NCBI GenBank assembly: GCA_949825045.1
Contig: OX463829.1
Location: forward strand, 24,522,715 to 24,586,714
DNA: 64,000 nt
Source: Argyresthia goedartella
Lineage: Eukaryota; Arthropoda; Insecta; Lepidoptera; Argyresthiidae
Direction: 5' to 3'
Shown here: positions 24,401-32,300 of the stretch, piece after piece
Layout of the letters: each line of letters opens with the position of its first letter
Position numbering within the stretch: the stretch's first letter is position 1
Position numbers and translations under genes: made by a program
The notes under the pieces: model-generated
Databases searched by the model: none
The model's input: the letters and a program-made list of their open reading frames with translations, nothing else
Told to the model about the DNA's origin: nothing

Positions 24401-26787
24401 TGCGTTCAAATACCTCACGTTACGATCAGCATTATGTTAAACTACTTGGTAAAAACTCGTTTCGTATCTGGAAAACTACACATTATGGTCATTATGTGTA
24501 GTTTTTCTACATATAATGCCATTGAAATTTCGAACGCCGACGCCTGCCTGGGTGCGTCCCTAGTTTGTCTGTGAAGTTGGTACTGACATTTAAATTTCGA
24601 ACGCCGACGCCCGCCTGCGTGAAGTTGGCACTACAGAACAAACTAAAACAATTGCAGAGCCACAATGCCGGTCAAACATGCGGTTCCTGAACACATCAAA
24701 GAGAGCTTATGATATGTGTGTAGATAAACTAGTGTATGTAACTGTACATAATTAGGCATTAAAACTCTCGAGTGATATTATTATGAAAACCCACTCTCGA
24801 GTTTTAATGCCCTCCATTATGCAGCAGTCACATAAACTACTATTATTTAAATGTCTGACTGTAGGTATACCAAAAGTGATTATTCGACTAGAGTCACCGC
24901 GGTACTCAGAGTCATAATGAACTCTTAATCCGATTCTAAATTTGAATTAACGTGCAAAACCGTGAACACTAACTAATCATTAAACAACTTTGGGTATGGC
25001 ACTCAGTTATCTAGTCTAGTGTTTAACTAAAAGATTACAACCACAGAGTAGGTCTACGTTATTTGAGTGCAACTTCAACAATTGCGCCTCAGTGTAAAAT
25101 CATTAGATACAATTTATTCTATTATCTTTATTTGCGTCTTGGTTTAAGATGATAAATACGCAAATAAGGACCTGGATTCTACATAGCATTTGAATGCTAG
25201 TACAAAAACAAATAAATAAATAAACACACAATTAATGGAACCTTAAGTCTTAATTGGGCTGACTTGTGTTCTTGTTAAGCTGAACCTATTTTAACAAAAC
25301 ATGGTTAAGAAGTCTACTACCATTTACAGAACTAAAATCCTTCCACCCGATTGACCGCTGCGGACAGACATACATACACACATAGAGACAGACTGACGTT
25401 TCAGACTTAAAACACCCCTCTTTTTTTCGGGGATCAACGAACAGAGCCCCATGCCGATTGGCATAGGCGCAGTTGCTGTTCGTCAATACTCCGTTTTTTG
25501 TGACGTGGCTAGCCCATCTAAACTCTGGAGTGACGAAGGTTACATACTGGTACTCCATATTTAGAAGTATCTAACTAATCTAATCATCATACTCGTTGTG
25601 TGCGTTTACGTCACTCTTACCAGAGGCTGAAACAGCTAAGGCGGTGGATATTTTCAAATGCCCATATTTTTAAGCGCACGTCCTATAATTAAATGAGACA
25701 ATGCCCAAATCCCGAAAAAATATACGACGTTGAAGATTTTCCCTTCAATGAAAACATTATATGGCCGTAGAAACCATACGAACTAAAAGTAACTACATTA
25801 CGGAGGTCATTCCGTCAATTGGTGTCGTTCATTTGTTGTCGTTGTGCTGAATGTGAGACATGCTTGTAATGTGACATCAGTACGTCACATAATATTTAAT
25901 AGCGACTTATTAGTACCGACAGAGCCATATTTCATACTGGCTCTAAGAACTTACTGAGATCATAATTACACCTATGAAAATGTTGGAAGTTGGACCAATC
26001 TTTTAATGCATTATTTATTACCATTAGTTGCAGTTAAAGCATAAACTCTCGGGTTTTTGTAACATTTAATTTATCATCTACAAGTTGCACAGTCACCAAG
26101 GCATATACAGTTTTATTCCGAAAACATGATTACCTACTATCACCTTGAAACCCAACACTTTTCCGGTACCTAATGAAATCACAAAATATACATAAGTATG
26201 AGTAATTACCCTCATTCTAACAACTAATATTTGCATGGAAGTGGAACTCTACAATTACATGGGGAACATTTCCGCGACAATTGACATCTCAGACAATGGG
26301 TGTCTTGGTCAAAAGTTGACTGGTCATTAAAAGCACTGAAGTAGCTTCCTGATCAAATCATCATATGCCATTGAATCTCGGCTGCGAAGGGTAAACAAAA
26401 CTCGGCATCATGTGAAAATATTTGTGACGTTCGCTGTCATGCTGACACAGGGTATCTTAGTATGGCGAAACTGGAATCAAACCGTTTAAAGGATGCCCTA
26501 ATATCATACTTACCTTAACGATATGCCCCCTCCGAAATTCTCTCGTCCTCCCAATCTAAACTCCCTTCCTACCTTTACTCACCCATCCCCTATGAACTTA
26601 CTCAACAAACTACAGACATTGTTTGATTATAGTCTCAGCTTAAAGTTCACGTTTTTATAACTGCTCCACGTGATTTCCTATGGTGCAGGTTTCAAGATGT
26701 GACGTTGGCGAAATTATAGTAGGAACACACCATGGAAGCCATAACCCAAAATTCTTAACTTAACTTTATACCTAACAGGGTGCACAG

Positions 26788-26818
<31 letters not shown>

Positions 26819-27956
26819 ACCGGAAAATAATACGATCCGCAAGTTTATAAATTTCCTAATATTTTTTCCGCAAGTTTTTAAATATACTAACCTAACCTAA
26901 CCTAACCTAACCTAACCTAGCATAATATAATCTAGAAGGAAGTTTATAAATTTCCTAGGAAATTTATAAACTTGCGGATCGTATTATTTTCCGGTATTGT
27001 AAAATACATCATCTTAAACCGCTTTCACTGTGAAAACGATTTGATTATTTCTACCTCACTAAAACCTTTCTATCCTCCGATTTCTGAATTAAGAATTACA
27101 CTAATCAAACACTGGTACTTAAGAATCGTTCTATTTCTGCAGATGTCACAAAAAATTACGTGACAGAACGAAACATAGACATTAGGTGAATTTCTCCATT
27201 TAGAAGCCGGCGCTATGCCTTGTATACGGTGTATGTCTTGTCGCACAGGATCATTTGTAGGGTAATATTAGATAGATAATATTCATGTAACACGTAATGT
27301 AAACAGAATTACCCATACCCAGGAGCCAGACCTCCCTGCTATGTCCGGGTCCCTACACATTGAGCGGGCATCAGCTCGTGTGCTGTTTGCTGCGCGTGAT
27401 GTTTTTGCTGAGCAAGAACGGGTTGTTTTTGTTCAGCAAAAACAACCCCTTTGTTGCGTTGTGTGACAGTTCTCGATAAAATCGATTTCACTGCGAGCTA
27501 CGGTATTATGTCTGCCTTAGTTATAAAATATCCACAGCTAAAACTAGGTACCTTAAACCTCAACACAAACATTTACATTCAGCCACAAACATCGCTTCTG
27601 TCCCCACACTAAACATCCTAGACCTGGGGAATGTTCTTCCTAACCGGAATTAGAGACTGCGACCCCGCGCTTGGAAAACAAAACCTCGCAATGCAGAAGT
27701 CGTCAATCGTTTCGTATTAATAAGGTGTTAAAGTTATGTTTCTCTAATAGCTGTCATGTCTCTTCTCCCCAGACGGATAGCCCGCGAGATCGGTGCTGGC
27801 GCCCTTCGCATGGACGCCACGTCGGCCTTCTCGGCCGCCGCCGCTGAGCGCCTCAGCTACAAGTGTGTGTATGGCGTGAAGTACTCCAGCTTGCCCGATG
27901 CGCCCGTGCCAACCCCGCCGCATGTCGAGGCTAGGGTCTACTTGAAGCAGATCTAG
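9341..27956 (+). CDS. aaNAT: Arylalkylamine N-acetyltransferase-like gene A (four exons)
   Basis: The joined exons 9341-9420, 11316-11496, 14474-14673 and 27773-27956 give 214 residues, a normal length for insect aaNAT. These enzymes move acetyl from acetyl-CoA to amines such as dopamine, octopamine or serotonin, in cytosol, for cuticle hardening, pigment balance or amine inactivation. Visible family marks are FFFRDEPMN (residues 27-35), whose Glu corresponds to the catalytic Glu of Drosophila Dat; the acetyl-CoA loop WRGRGLM in exon 3; and the C-terminal LRMDATSAFSA...KCVY block. All introns have GT-AG borders and phases 2, 0, 2. The ATG at 9341 has a good context (CTCACCATGC), but the same frame stays open back to a CAG acceptor at 9277, so a further upstream exon is possible. 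The final intron is 13.1 kb and packed with transposons. The natural substrate cannot be told. Confidence 0.87.
9958..10205 (-). mobile_element. LINE 3' fragment (RTE-like) with GTA tail
   Basis: The minus strand encodes KRKRGRPRKRWSDEL followed by REAFAQQWDMV, a typical ending of RTE-type or related LINE polyproteins in insects (…GRPxxRWxD…AQQW…). It ends in a GTA trinucleotide tail at 9961-9983. Everything upstream of the C-terminus is missing (5' truncation). It lies in intron 1 of gene A. Confidence 0.7.
10234..10733 (+). mobile_element. Composite two-hairpin fold-back element, copy 1
   Basis: Two long imperfect inverted repeats lie side by side. Unit 1 (about 10234-10588) has arms of about 50 bases starting TTTATCTACACACGTATC and ending GTGTGTAGATAAA, and an internal direct duplication of TTCGAACGCCGACGCC. 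Unit 2 (about 10588-10733) has arms of about 45 bases around GGCATTAAAACTCTCGAG, and a core hairpin GAAACTCGCC/GGCTCGTTTC. The same two-unit layout recurs at 24367-24844 and 60803-61295, so it moves as one piece. It encodes nothing convincing. Confidence 0.8.
10734..10998. other. No gene seen
   Basis: This is AT-rich intron sequence of gene A with no clear repeat. It begins with a phrase TTATGTTAATTT that also occurs just before the fold-back element at 10225, a possible target duplication or a pre-existing repeat. Confidence 0.4.
10999..11160 (+). repeat. Dispersed repeat R1, copy 2
   Basis: It matches 60-222 over about 160 bases and continues into ACACAGACGAATTGAGGCC, a usual end of RTE-like repeats. 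At 11241-11270 it is followed by ATACCATAGGACATGACACT, which is shared with 36280-36305 at the 5' edge of a LINE fragment there. Confidence 0.6.
11316..11496 (+). CDS. aaNAT: aaNAT gene A, exon 2
   Basis: The exon starts after TATATTCCAG and ends at GAGAGAG|GTAACT. It encodes FFFRDEPMN, CLELEDY and VSFAAVDDNGEFVGVIVNG, the N-terminal catalytic part of insect aaNAT enzymes. The exon is 181 bases, the same as exon 2 of gene B. Confidence 0.92.
11603..11715 (+). repeat. Dispersed repeat C, copy 1 (GAGCGAAGC motif)
   Basis: It contains GCAAAATACTGCGGTAGCTT, AGGTGAAGGGTAAAGGGGG and GAGCGAAGCTAAGCCCCC. The same order is found at 18520-18617 (+) and inverted at 20700-20800. Shorter relatives lie at 34775-34840 and 46205-46272, where AATCTTCGTGTTA follows. 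Confidence 0.7.
11716..12923. other. Intron sequence, no gene seen
   Basis: This part of gene A intron 2 is AT-rich. Words such as GGTGATCATTT and GGTCATTTCAAATTT hint at a worn repeat. A 121-codon minus ORF at 12066-12431 has no recognised motif and is not believed. Confidence 0.4.
12924..13149 (+). repeat. Tandem duplication, two units of about 112 bp
   Basis: Units at 12924-13035 and 13036-13149 share ATAAGTAG.GAAATTATTCC-like starts and the block TTTCCTCAGAGCTATAGAT followed by GAGCAAATATTGAAATATCAG-like ends. A few substitutions and a short insertion (ACCT) separate them. The unit has no recognised function. Confidence 0.85.
13150..14013. other. Intron sequence with an unassigned ORF-like stretch
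   Basis: From about 13285 to 13521 one + frame stays open for about 79 codons (…QLANILRSS…GYQVRFKDEL…FNVNGFQGV, then TGA) in a GC-richer patch. It has no ATG start and no motif I recognise, and might be a transposon gag or exon relic. The rest is ordinary intron. Confidence 0.3.
14014..14283. mobile_element. Palindromic MITE P, copy 1
   Basis: The element is about 270 bases and nearly self-complementary along its length. The ends are TACAAGGTGACATTTAAT and ATTAAATGTCACCTTGTA, followed inward by GACCATATTTTGA and a CGTTTACGACC/GGTCGCAAATG pair. A second, diverged copy lies at 17610-17879. The structure is that of a miniature inverted-repeat element without coding capacity. Confidence 0.85.
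14474..14673 (+). CDS. aaNAT: aaNAT gene A, exon 3
   Basis: The exon starts after TTTCCTCTACCAG and ends TCTGA|GTAAGT. It encodes ECPNPKFRRIL, ARIWEKLP, LEVRIAS and DWRGRGLMRVL. The last block is the GNAT acetyl-CoA pyrophosphate loop. Gene B has the equivalent DPSWRRKGIMNAL. Confidence 0.9.
14674..15177. other. Intron with a LINE-tail scrap at 14842-14907
   Basis: 14842-14907 matches the LINE 3' block (TATTACTGTAGATATTTAC, CATTGGACCACTG) also seen near 8300 and 50000. The remainder shows no gene. Confidence 0.5.
15178..15594 (-). mobile_element. RTE-type LINE, C-terminal fragment with ATG tail
   Basis: The minus strand encodes 132 residues: FQRLNVAQRAMERAMLG, RRRTKVADIARRISKLKW, WAGHIARRSDGRW, GKRSVGQPPTRWTDDL and a YVQQWTLTG end. 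This is the conserved end of RTE-like LINE polyproteins, after the reverse transcriptase. The element ends in an ATG trinucleotide tail at 15180-15195, usual for RTE. It is 5' truncated at an A/T run (LKNKKKG). The reading frame is intact over the fragment, so it inserted fairly recently. Confidence 0.85.
15595..15884. other. No gene seen
   Basis: This is AT-rich intron. ACTATGGCATAGGGTTCAAAA near 15630 resembles phrases near 2690 and 48295, pointing to a dispersed repeat. Confidence 0.4.
16239..16672 (+). pseudogene. Tc1-like transposase, N-terminal part (left arm)
   Basis: The frame opens MPRQRRHMDTITATRAV and holds a paired-type helix-turn-helix region: GHSQRSVAFSLGFSRRAIHN followed by GSGRVRATTAQEDRYI and a second domain ending REHSDWS (about 145 residues). 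The match with the right arm stops at 16672, after which the frame runs on into unrelated residues (IQTITLG...). The catalytic domain is absent, so it cannot act as a transposase. Confidence 0.85.
16622..17263 (-). pseudogene. Tc1-like transposase, N-terminal part plus first catalytic Asp (right arm)
   Basis: It has the same start as the left arm (MPRQRRHMD) but reads on past REHSDWS into MNQWGMVLFTDECK, where the D of FTDE is the first residue of the DDE/D triad, and then GGPSVMVWMLQSEC. It then crosses into the inverted left arm and ends within unrelated residues. The second and third catalytic acids are missing. Confidence 0.85.
17610..17879. mobile_element. Palindromic MITE P, copy 2
   Basis: It has the same plan as 14014-14283: ends ATACAAGATGGCATTTAA and CCCACCTTGAATACG, with GGACCATATTGTGG inside and a TATGGTCGTAAACG/CGAACGTATG pair. 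It is diverged from copy 1. It lies 65 bases from the Tc1 palindrome. Confidence 0.8.
17880..18519. other. Intron, no gene seen
   Basis: Nothing is recognised apart from ordinary AT-rich sequence. A CGGGCGAGTTTGGACTGGAG phrase near 17885 resembles 14940-14955 on the opposite strand. Confidence 0.4.
18520..18617 (+). repeat. Dispersed repeat C, copy 2
   Basis: It shares AAATGCTGCGGTAGCTTAGG and GATCGAAGCGAAGCCCCC with 11603-11715, followed by CGTGTTAGGTAGAACATGT. It lies in intron 3 of gene A. Confidence 0.7.
18890..19105 (-). repeat. Degenerate direct repeat that keeps an open frame
   Basis: Two units about 135 bases apart (18900-18975 and 19036-19105) share AACAGCTCCA and CCAGCAGCAGTC. On the minus strand both stay in one frame and give similar peptides: LETKTTTAAGQIEKLELL and LETETKTAAGLINEMELL. 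Repetition at the peptide level suggests a once-coding tandem repeat, possibly a fragment of a dispersed element whose edge (GATGCCCGGAACTTCGTCTG) is at 18845. Confidence 0.55.
19402..19490 (-). other. tRNA-like relic (box B present)
   Basis: On the minus strand GGTTCAAATCCCGGCGATCC follows about 60 bases after GGTGGACCATGGGC. This resembles the TΨC end of a tRNA or a SINE head. Box A is poor and the acceptor stem does not pair, so it is not a working tRNA gene. Confidence 0.4.
19491..20699. other. Intron, no gene seen
   Basis: This is very AT-rich, with AATTCATAAT direct repeats near 19705-19735. 20335-20400 holds ATTAAAATCGGTTCAATAGT and an ACAGACAGACAG tract, the usual tail of a RTE-like LINE. 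Confidence 0.45.
20700..20800 (-). repeat. Dispersed repeat C, copy 3 (inverted)
   Basis: On the minus strand it reads AATATCAGGGCTAAATGCTG, GCGGTAGCTTAGGTGAAGGG and TGAGCGAAGCGAGAAG, the order seen at 11603 and 18520. Confidence 0.7.
21290..21675 (+). pseudogene. Decayed mariner-type transposase fragment
   Basis: Pieces in different frames read DDIIFSDEKMF, then VMVWCAISPRGMLPLLF, then VDKSTTYIETVL, NHWLENARSLYG and QQDSAPAHKE. These are the first (FSDE) and second (QQDSAPAH) catalytic blocks of a Tc1/mariner transposase. Several stops and frameshifts break it and the C-terminus is gone. It belongs to a family different from, but related to, the maT copies near 42 kb. Confidence 0.75.
21676..22269. 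other. Intron, no gene seen
   Basis: 21740-21845 is GC-richer (ACGGACCCTGACTCAGC...CCGTCAGAGCCGGTCGGTG) but shows no frame or RNA fold I recognise. CCTGACTCAGC also occurs at 54401 in the tail of the large LINE, so it could be a piece of that tail. Confidence 0.35.
22270..22397. mobile_element. Short hairpin MITE with CTAATTGGAA repeats
   Basis: Arms at 22281-22315 and 22361-22394 are almost perfectly complementary (AAAAGGGTCTAATTGGAATT... against ...AATTCCAATTAGCCCTTTT), separated by 45 bases. Each arm holds CTAATTGGAA twice. The ends resemble TACC..TAAAAGGG. Confidence 0.85.
22398..23205. other. Intron, no gene seen
   Basis: No repeat or gene is recognised. An AT dinucleotide run of about 22 bases follows at 23205-23226. 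Confidence 0.4.
23227..23740 (+). mobile_element. Decayed RTE-like LINE, C-terminal fragment
   Basis: In broken frames the + strand reads ILTYGAQTWSLT, QRATERSILGVKRIDRVRD, LRSKTGIVVQTARLK, NWAGNVWRM, RRRRWRDQ and ends near SPSSGTP. These blocks are the same as those in 15178-15594 plus the preceding segment (LTYGAQTW). Several stops are present. An A run at 23740-23750 marks the 3' end. Confidence 0.75.
23790..24170 (+). mobile_element. CR1/jockey-like LINE C-terminus and 3' end
   Basis: The + strand reads NVNTRNRNKLAIPTTRLHQF then FKGQCIRFYNKIPTELQ and FKNVVKNHLK, the usual last segment of CR1/jockey-group LINE proteins, related to 35895-36299. The end has TTTTTGAATTTTGAATAAAT, i.e. a short tandem repeat instead of poly(A). 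Confidence 0.75.
24367..24844 (+). mobile_element. Composite two-hairpin fold-back element, copy 2
   Basis: It is collinear with 10234-10733. The innermost hairpin of unit 2 (CTCGCCTTCGGCTCG and neighbours, about 24 bases) is missing here, leaving TATTATGAAAACCCACTC. ATTTAAAT occurs just outside both ends (24359 and 24844), a possible 8-bp target duplication. Confidence 0.85.
24845..26780. other. Intron, no gene; repeat phrase at 25400-25560
   Basis: A minus frame is open at 25286-25558 but its sequence (TTCGTCACTCCAGAGTTTAG, GGCTAGCCACGTCAC) recurs in part near 5090-5150, so it is read as repeat, not gene. No splice-consistent exon was found. Confidence 0.4.
26819..26995. mobile_element. 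MITE with perfect 37-bp TIRs enclosing a TTAGG tract
   Basis: The ends are perfect inverted repeats of 37 bases: CCGGAAAATAATACGATCCG... at 26820 and its complement ending 26994, each followed inward by AAGTTTATAAATTTCC. The 97-base middle contains CTAA, five perfect CCTAA units and CCTAG (26887-26920), that is (TTAGG)n, the insect telomere repeat, on the minus strand. A run of AT dinucleotides (26789-26814) abuts the left end. There is no coding capacity. Confidence 0.9.
26887..26920 (-). repeat. Interstitial insect telomere-type repeat (TTAGG)n
   Basis: Five perfect CCTAA units, flanked by one degenerate unit at each side, are read on the + strand. TTAGG is the known telomere repeat of most insects, including Lepidoptera. 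It is far too short for a telomere and lies inside a MITE. Confidence 0.9.
27419..27447. repeat. Small hairpin in gene A intron 3
   Basis: GGGTTGTTTTTG and CAAAAACAACCC pair over 12 bases around a TTCAG loop. It lies in a GC-richer patch (27350-27500) with GAGCGGGCATCAGCTCG, and may be the core of a worn MITE. Confidence 0.7.
27560..27705 (-). mobile_element. tRNA-derived SINE, family B, copy 3
   Basis: On the + strand it reads ACACAAACATTTACATTCAG, TCGCTTCTGTCCCCACACTA and CCTAGACCTGGGGAATGTTC, matching 1986-2193 and 8994-9190 with a deletion in the middle. It sits about 65 bases before the last exon of gene A. Confidence 0.65.
27773..27956 (+). CDS. aaNAT: aaNAT gene A, exon 4 (last)
   Basis: The exon starts after CTTCTCCCCAG and ends in TAG at 27956. 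It encodes RIAREIGAGALRMDATSAFS, AAERLSYKCVYGVKY and a PTPPHVEARVYLKQI C-terminus, matching the family's last block. It is clearly GC-richer than the surrounding DNA. An AATAAA at about 28322, just past a SINE, could serve as polyadenylation signal. Confidence 0.92.
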
Positions 27957-28086
27957 AGGTAACGTACACTGGTGGTTTCTGGCGTTCCTATTACTCAATG
28001 CCACCATGGTCTATTAAGGTCGACTTAAAGGAAGATTTACCAAGTAAATCGTTAATTATGTCAACTTTAATGGGCCATCAACGACG

Positions 28087-28318
28087 ACGATCCGAATGGC
28101 CGAGTCGGCAGTGACCCTGCCTACGAAGCCAAGTGTCCCGGGTTCGAGTCCCGGTGGGGGCAAATATTTGTTTGATGGGAACGGATGTTTGTACCCTAGT
28201 CATGGTTGTTTATCTATCTAAGTATAATATTTATCCGTATAAGTATGTTTATCGTTGTCTAGTAACCAAGATACAGGGAATCCTAGTTTGGGGCTAGATC
28301 AATGGGTGTAAATAGTGA
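28087..28318 (+). mobile_element. tRNA-derived SINE, family A, copy 4
   Basis: The head is intact, GATCCGAATGGCCGAGTCGG with box B GGGTTCGAGTCCCGG, and the body ends GTGTAAATAGTG without the ATT tail. It lies 130 bases after the stop codon of gene A, so it may be part of that gene's 3' UTR. Confidence 0.88.
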
Positions 28319-28661
28319 CCAATAAAAAGAAATGTCATGTAAAATGACGTATGTTTTGACAGTGAAGTTAAATCGTTACAAAACCCTGTAGGTATTGTGT
28401 TTTTTTGGTACCATTACAAGGAATCATCAAGCGACTTAGAGAATGGCAGTTAAGTTAAAAAAGAAACATAATTATCTCGGCCGGCCTACATCGCGACCCG
28501 TTTTTCGTTTCCTACTGTAGCTACTTGGTACCACATCTAAGGTTACTATAAGGAAAGATACACCGTTCATAGATTGCTTGTAAATTTTTTGAGAAAATGA
28601 TAAGACAACTAGAACACCGATAGAAAAGTACATCCGTGTGTATCGTATCATATCACGCAGT

Positions 28662-28752
28662 GTGTCTGTCGCCGGCTTATGGAAGCCACGTATCGGCCTC
28701 CGCAAGGACGTCACCTCGACCTTCTCGGCCGTCGCACGGAGCGCCTCTACTA
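28662..28752 (+). pseudogene. Relic of an aaNAT last exon
   Basis: The sequence CGCAAGGACGTCACCTCGAC followed by CTTCTCGGCCGTCGCA and CGGAGCGCCTCTAC aligns with gene A exon 4 (CGCATGGACGCCACGTCGGC, CTTCTCGGCCGCCGCC, GAGCGCCTCAGCTAC). It is broken by small deletions and stops abruptly at CTCTAC, where a CTAGGGAATCC sequence begins. No acceptor or following coding sequence remains. It shows a further duplication in this cluster, since lost. Confidence 0.75.
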
Positions 28753-29300
28753 GGGAATCCAATCCCGCATCAAAATCGCGATCCCTCCAGTCTGAGGGAT
28801 TGAGGTGGTCAATCCCGCGGGATTTGGGGGATTGCCATTTTTTTAAATACTTTTTATTTACACTTTAGTTTTTTGATCAATATTTAAAATATGTAGTTAT
28901 TTTAGTTACGGAAGCCTAAAAATAAAGAGAAGTTTTTGACAAGCCAAGATAAATATTTATTATAATTAATTAGAAAATCATGTTTTTGTTTTATCACATT
29001 AATTTTAACGTATGAAATTAAAACGTCGCACTTTAGTTTTTGCCGATAACACTAATGCGAAAGAAAAACTCAACACCTATATAAACTACATAACGTCTTC
29101 AAATATTGTCCAAGACCAGGTCAGTCGTTAAATTTCTTAATTAATGAGGCCGTGCTGGGTCAAATAAATACTCAGACAGAATGTCGTCTGAGCCCATTTT
29201 TTCTCGAAAAATAAATAAATATTCGGTCCTGAAAACGTGCGGGATCCCGCATGAGTAAACCCTCATTTCTGGGGGGTTACCACAACGTCTTATGCCGATA
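28753..29300. other. Cluster of AATCCC/GGGATT motifs, possible hAT-like end
   Basis: 28750-28835 holds many short AATCCCGC and GGGATT words in both orientations (for example CCAATCCCGC and CCCGCGGGATTTGGGGGATT), and GCGGGATCCCGC recurs at about 29240. Such clusters suit the subterminal region of a hAT-type element. No clear terminal repeat or transposase is seen. Confidence 0.35.
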
Positions 29301-32300
29301 CAGATTAGAAACCAAATTTGATCCGCAAAATTACCGTGACCATCATAAGACATGTCTTGGCATTAGGTAAATAAAGCCCATTATGGCGAATTTGAATGGA
29401 AATGGTGGCCATGGTGAAGTTCTTGAAATTGGAGTTATTAATTTCATTAATTCTATCTAATCTTCTTTATCCTTATTAATATAAGGCTAATTTAATTCTA
29501 CCTAATCTTCTTCACCATCTACTTGAAGGACTTGTAAAGGTAATTTGTAGAAAACAAGTAAGAGATATGCTCTTCTAATAGATAAGCTTGCCTTTGGTGT
29601 ATTTATAATAAGTTATCTGTATTATGTTTTGTGAAGTAGACAATAAAGAAATACCAAACAATCACAAACAAACAAGTGAAAACAAACGGTGATGGAAAAC
29701 ATTGTGAGGAAACCTTCACATTTCTACAGTTGCGGCGATGGGCAGACACCCAGGCTCGCAATTATCTAAAGTAGATACGCATATTCTAATAATTTTCGGA
29801 CTGTCACTTGTATTGGTTGTAAACGAAATATCATATCTATTTCAGGATAACAGTTCCAACGCCCTCCAACTTCAGCGGAACGCACGCGCACCGAATGCGA
29901 TCCCCGATCTTTTTGATGCCTGTACCTAAACTCCTACTCCAGCTGGTGCAGAAGTAAGAAGAACCACTCTCTAATGGGCCAGGTGCAGGCTCTCTTAATC
30001 CCCTGAAGAAGTAGAAGAAATACCTAAGCTACCCAAGTTGAGATGTTTTTTTTTGCCCTGTCAACAAATGTGTTTGACAAATTTACAACACGATTCTAAT
30101 ACCATCTATAGATATGTGATTTTCCCATTGATCTATTAAATACTTATAAAGTGGTAGTATTTAAATGTGTGACTGTAAATCCAGTTTTTGCCTAGAAAAA
30201 ATACTGGTTCAGCCTGACTGAATTTATTAACGACAAAAATGAGCGCTTCTAGAAATACTGGCTTCGCCTGACAAAATTACTGAATTGCGCGACTAGAAAT
30301 CTAAAAATAGCAACTCGAAAACCTAAATTCGAGTAACATACAACGAAATGAGCGTTGGATTTGGTTGTTCGTACATGTTCAACCCACCGCTTTACCCAGA
30401 CAGTCTTTATTTAGCCAATAAGCGGTGGCTAACCAAATCAGTAATATAGTCGCGCAAATTTGTGATTTTTCCGCGCAGTTCAGTATTTTTTTCGCTCATT
30501 TCAGGAAATTCCGCTGTTCGTGGTCATTCGCTCAATTTGTTTTTTATTCGATCTTTTTATTATTTCCCCTTACAAAGGACGTTGCAAAATATGTTATTGT
30601 TGCTTGATTAGTTCAGTGAAAGAAAGCACACATGCAACTCTACCTAAAATATGTCAATTACATAAATCTGTGTCATCTATCTGGCTAAAAACATGGTTAT
30701 TATTAGCCAGAATAGTTTCGCATTCTAACCTCAAAATAGCAACTTCGCCGTTTGATTTTGGGATCTCAGGCGGAAACATTCTATTCCTAACTCGTTCGAA
30801 AAGGCTTCTTTACGAACCTCGCTACGTTCTCGTTAACTTCTCGTTTCGTAAGCCTTTGCGAACTCGTAGGAAATCTACTATTTCCATTTAGTTTTAGTGT
30901 TACTTATCATGCTCTACGCAATATTTGTATGGAAGCAGTAGAGTTTTCTATTTAGTTTTAGTGTTAAGTACTCAAGCACTGGATTTATTGTTTACGTGAA
31001 CTAAATTAAAATCTACTACTAATATATTAAGATATATTAGATGATCTAAAGATTAATTCAATTCAGTGATATGTACTAACGTACAAACCTACATATTCCT
31101 ATACCTACATAGTTTACCTAAATATTTTTTATCTGTGATTGTAATGTGTTGTATTTTATTTAGGTTAACTGCATTAGATGAGATAGGAAAGTGGCAAGTG
31201 GTGGAAGATCTTCCTTTTCTTTTCTATGCTCATTTATAATTCCACAAACACCTAAATCAATGAAATAACAATGTAAATAACTTCTTGATATTCCTAGTCT
31301 ACTAGACGCCTTGCTATGTAAAATTATCAGGCGTCAGAAACTTGCTTGCTTTTTAGCAGAATTTAATGAATGTTGAATTTGCCATACATAGTTTTCTATT
31401 GCCGCATTTCAACATTTCGTAATTTATTTATTGTGCTACACAAAACAGTGATACAGATAAGACAGACATTTATAAAAATCAAGTCAGACTTCTCAACAAT
31501 CTGCAACAACTCCAACAAGTAATTGTGGTCCTAGGAATAGCAGGCCATAGGGCAGAACATTATTTACTGTTGATGTGCGTAATAGATTTTGGCAACTATA
31601 TTGTATCTATGGTCATACAGGACTTACGTAAGTTATTGTATGGTAAGTAAAGTTGTTAAGATGTAGTAGTAGTTGTCGTGACAATTGCCTACGATTTATT
31701 GTCAGGCGTTGCCAAATTGCAAACCACCAGGGGCTCAATTCTAGCATATCGGCTATAGATAGCATATCGATTGCTTACAATTTGTTTGTTGAGGTATTTG
31801 GCAGTCAGTCTCCAAACAAAATAGGCGCCGCCGACAAACCAAATACGGCATTTTGCGCTCTTGGGAGCAATCGATATGCGTTTTCCATAACATAGATCGG
31901 GCCTCAGAGAATGTGCACAATGTGATACCTACCTTGATTAGACGATGTTCGTTCTGCTTAGCACAACGAACAACATTATTTTACATTTACTATTTCCTAA
32001 ATGGAATGAATTTAGTGTATAGACAATTATCGCAGGGCCATTGTTACAGGTCCCTTTTGACATATGTTAGTCTTAGCTTCATAGTAAGGTGACTTGCTTA
32101 AAATAATCGATTCAATTTAATGAATCTAAACCGACTACAAACAACTTTTAATTGTTTGAGGTCCGTTTAGATTAATTCAATTTAATTTAATTCGACAAAC
32201 AACTGTGAAAGCAGCCATCATTGCTTTCAATTATTTTTGATCAGTTGATCGATCGATTTTTTGGGTTACCTACATACCTACTGTTAAAAAGAAAAAGGGT

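Noticed and set aside
25286..25558. A 90-codon minus ORF
   Set aside because: Part of its sequence recurs near 5090-5150 in non-coding context, so it is read as a repeat.
26887..26920. A chromosome end or telomere
   Set aside because: Only five perfect units, inside a MITE and within the intron of an apparently intact gene.
30520..30891. A 123-codon + ORF
   Set aside because: It lies in a patch of short repeats and has no motif or splice context.
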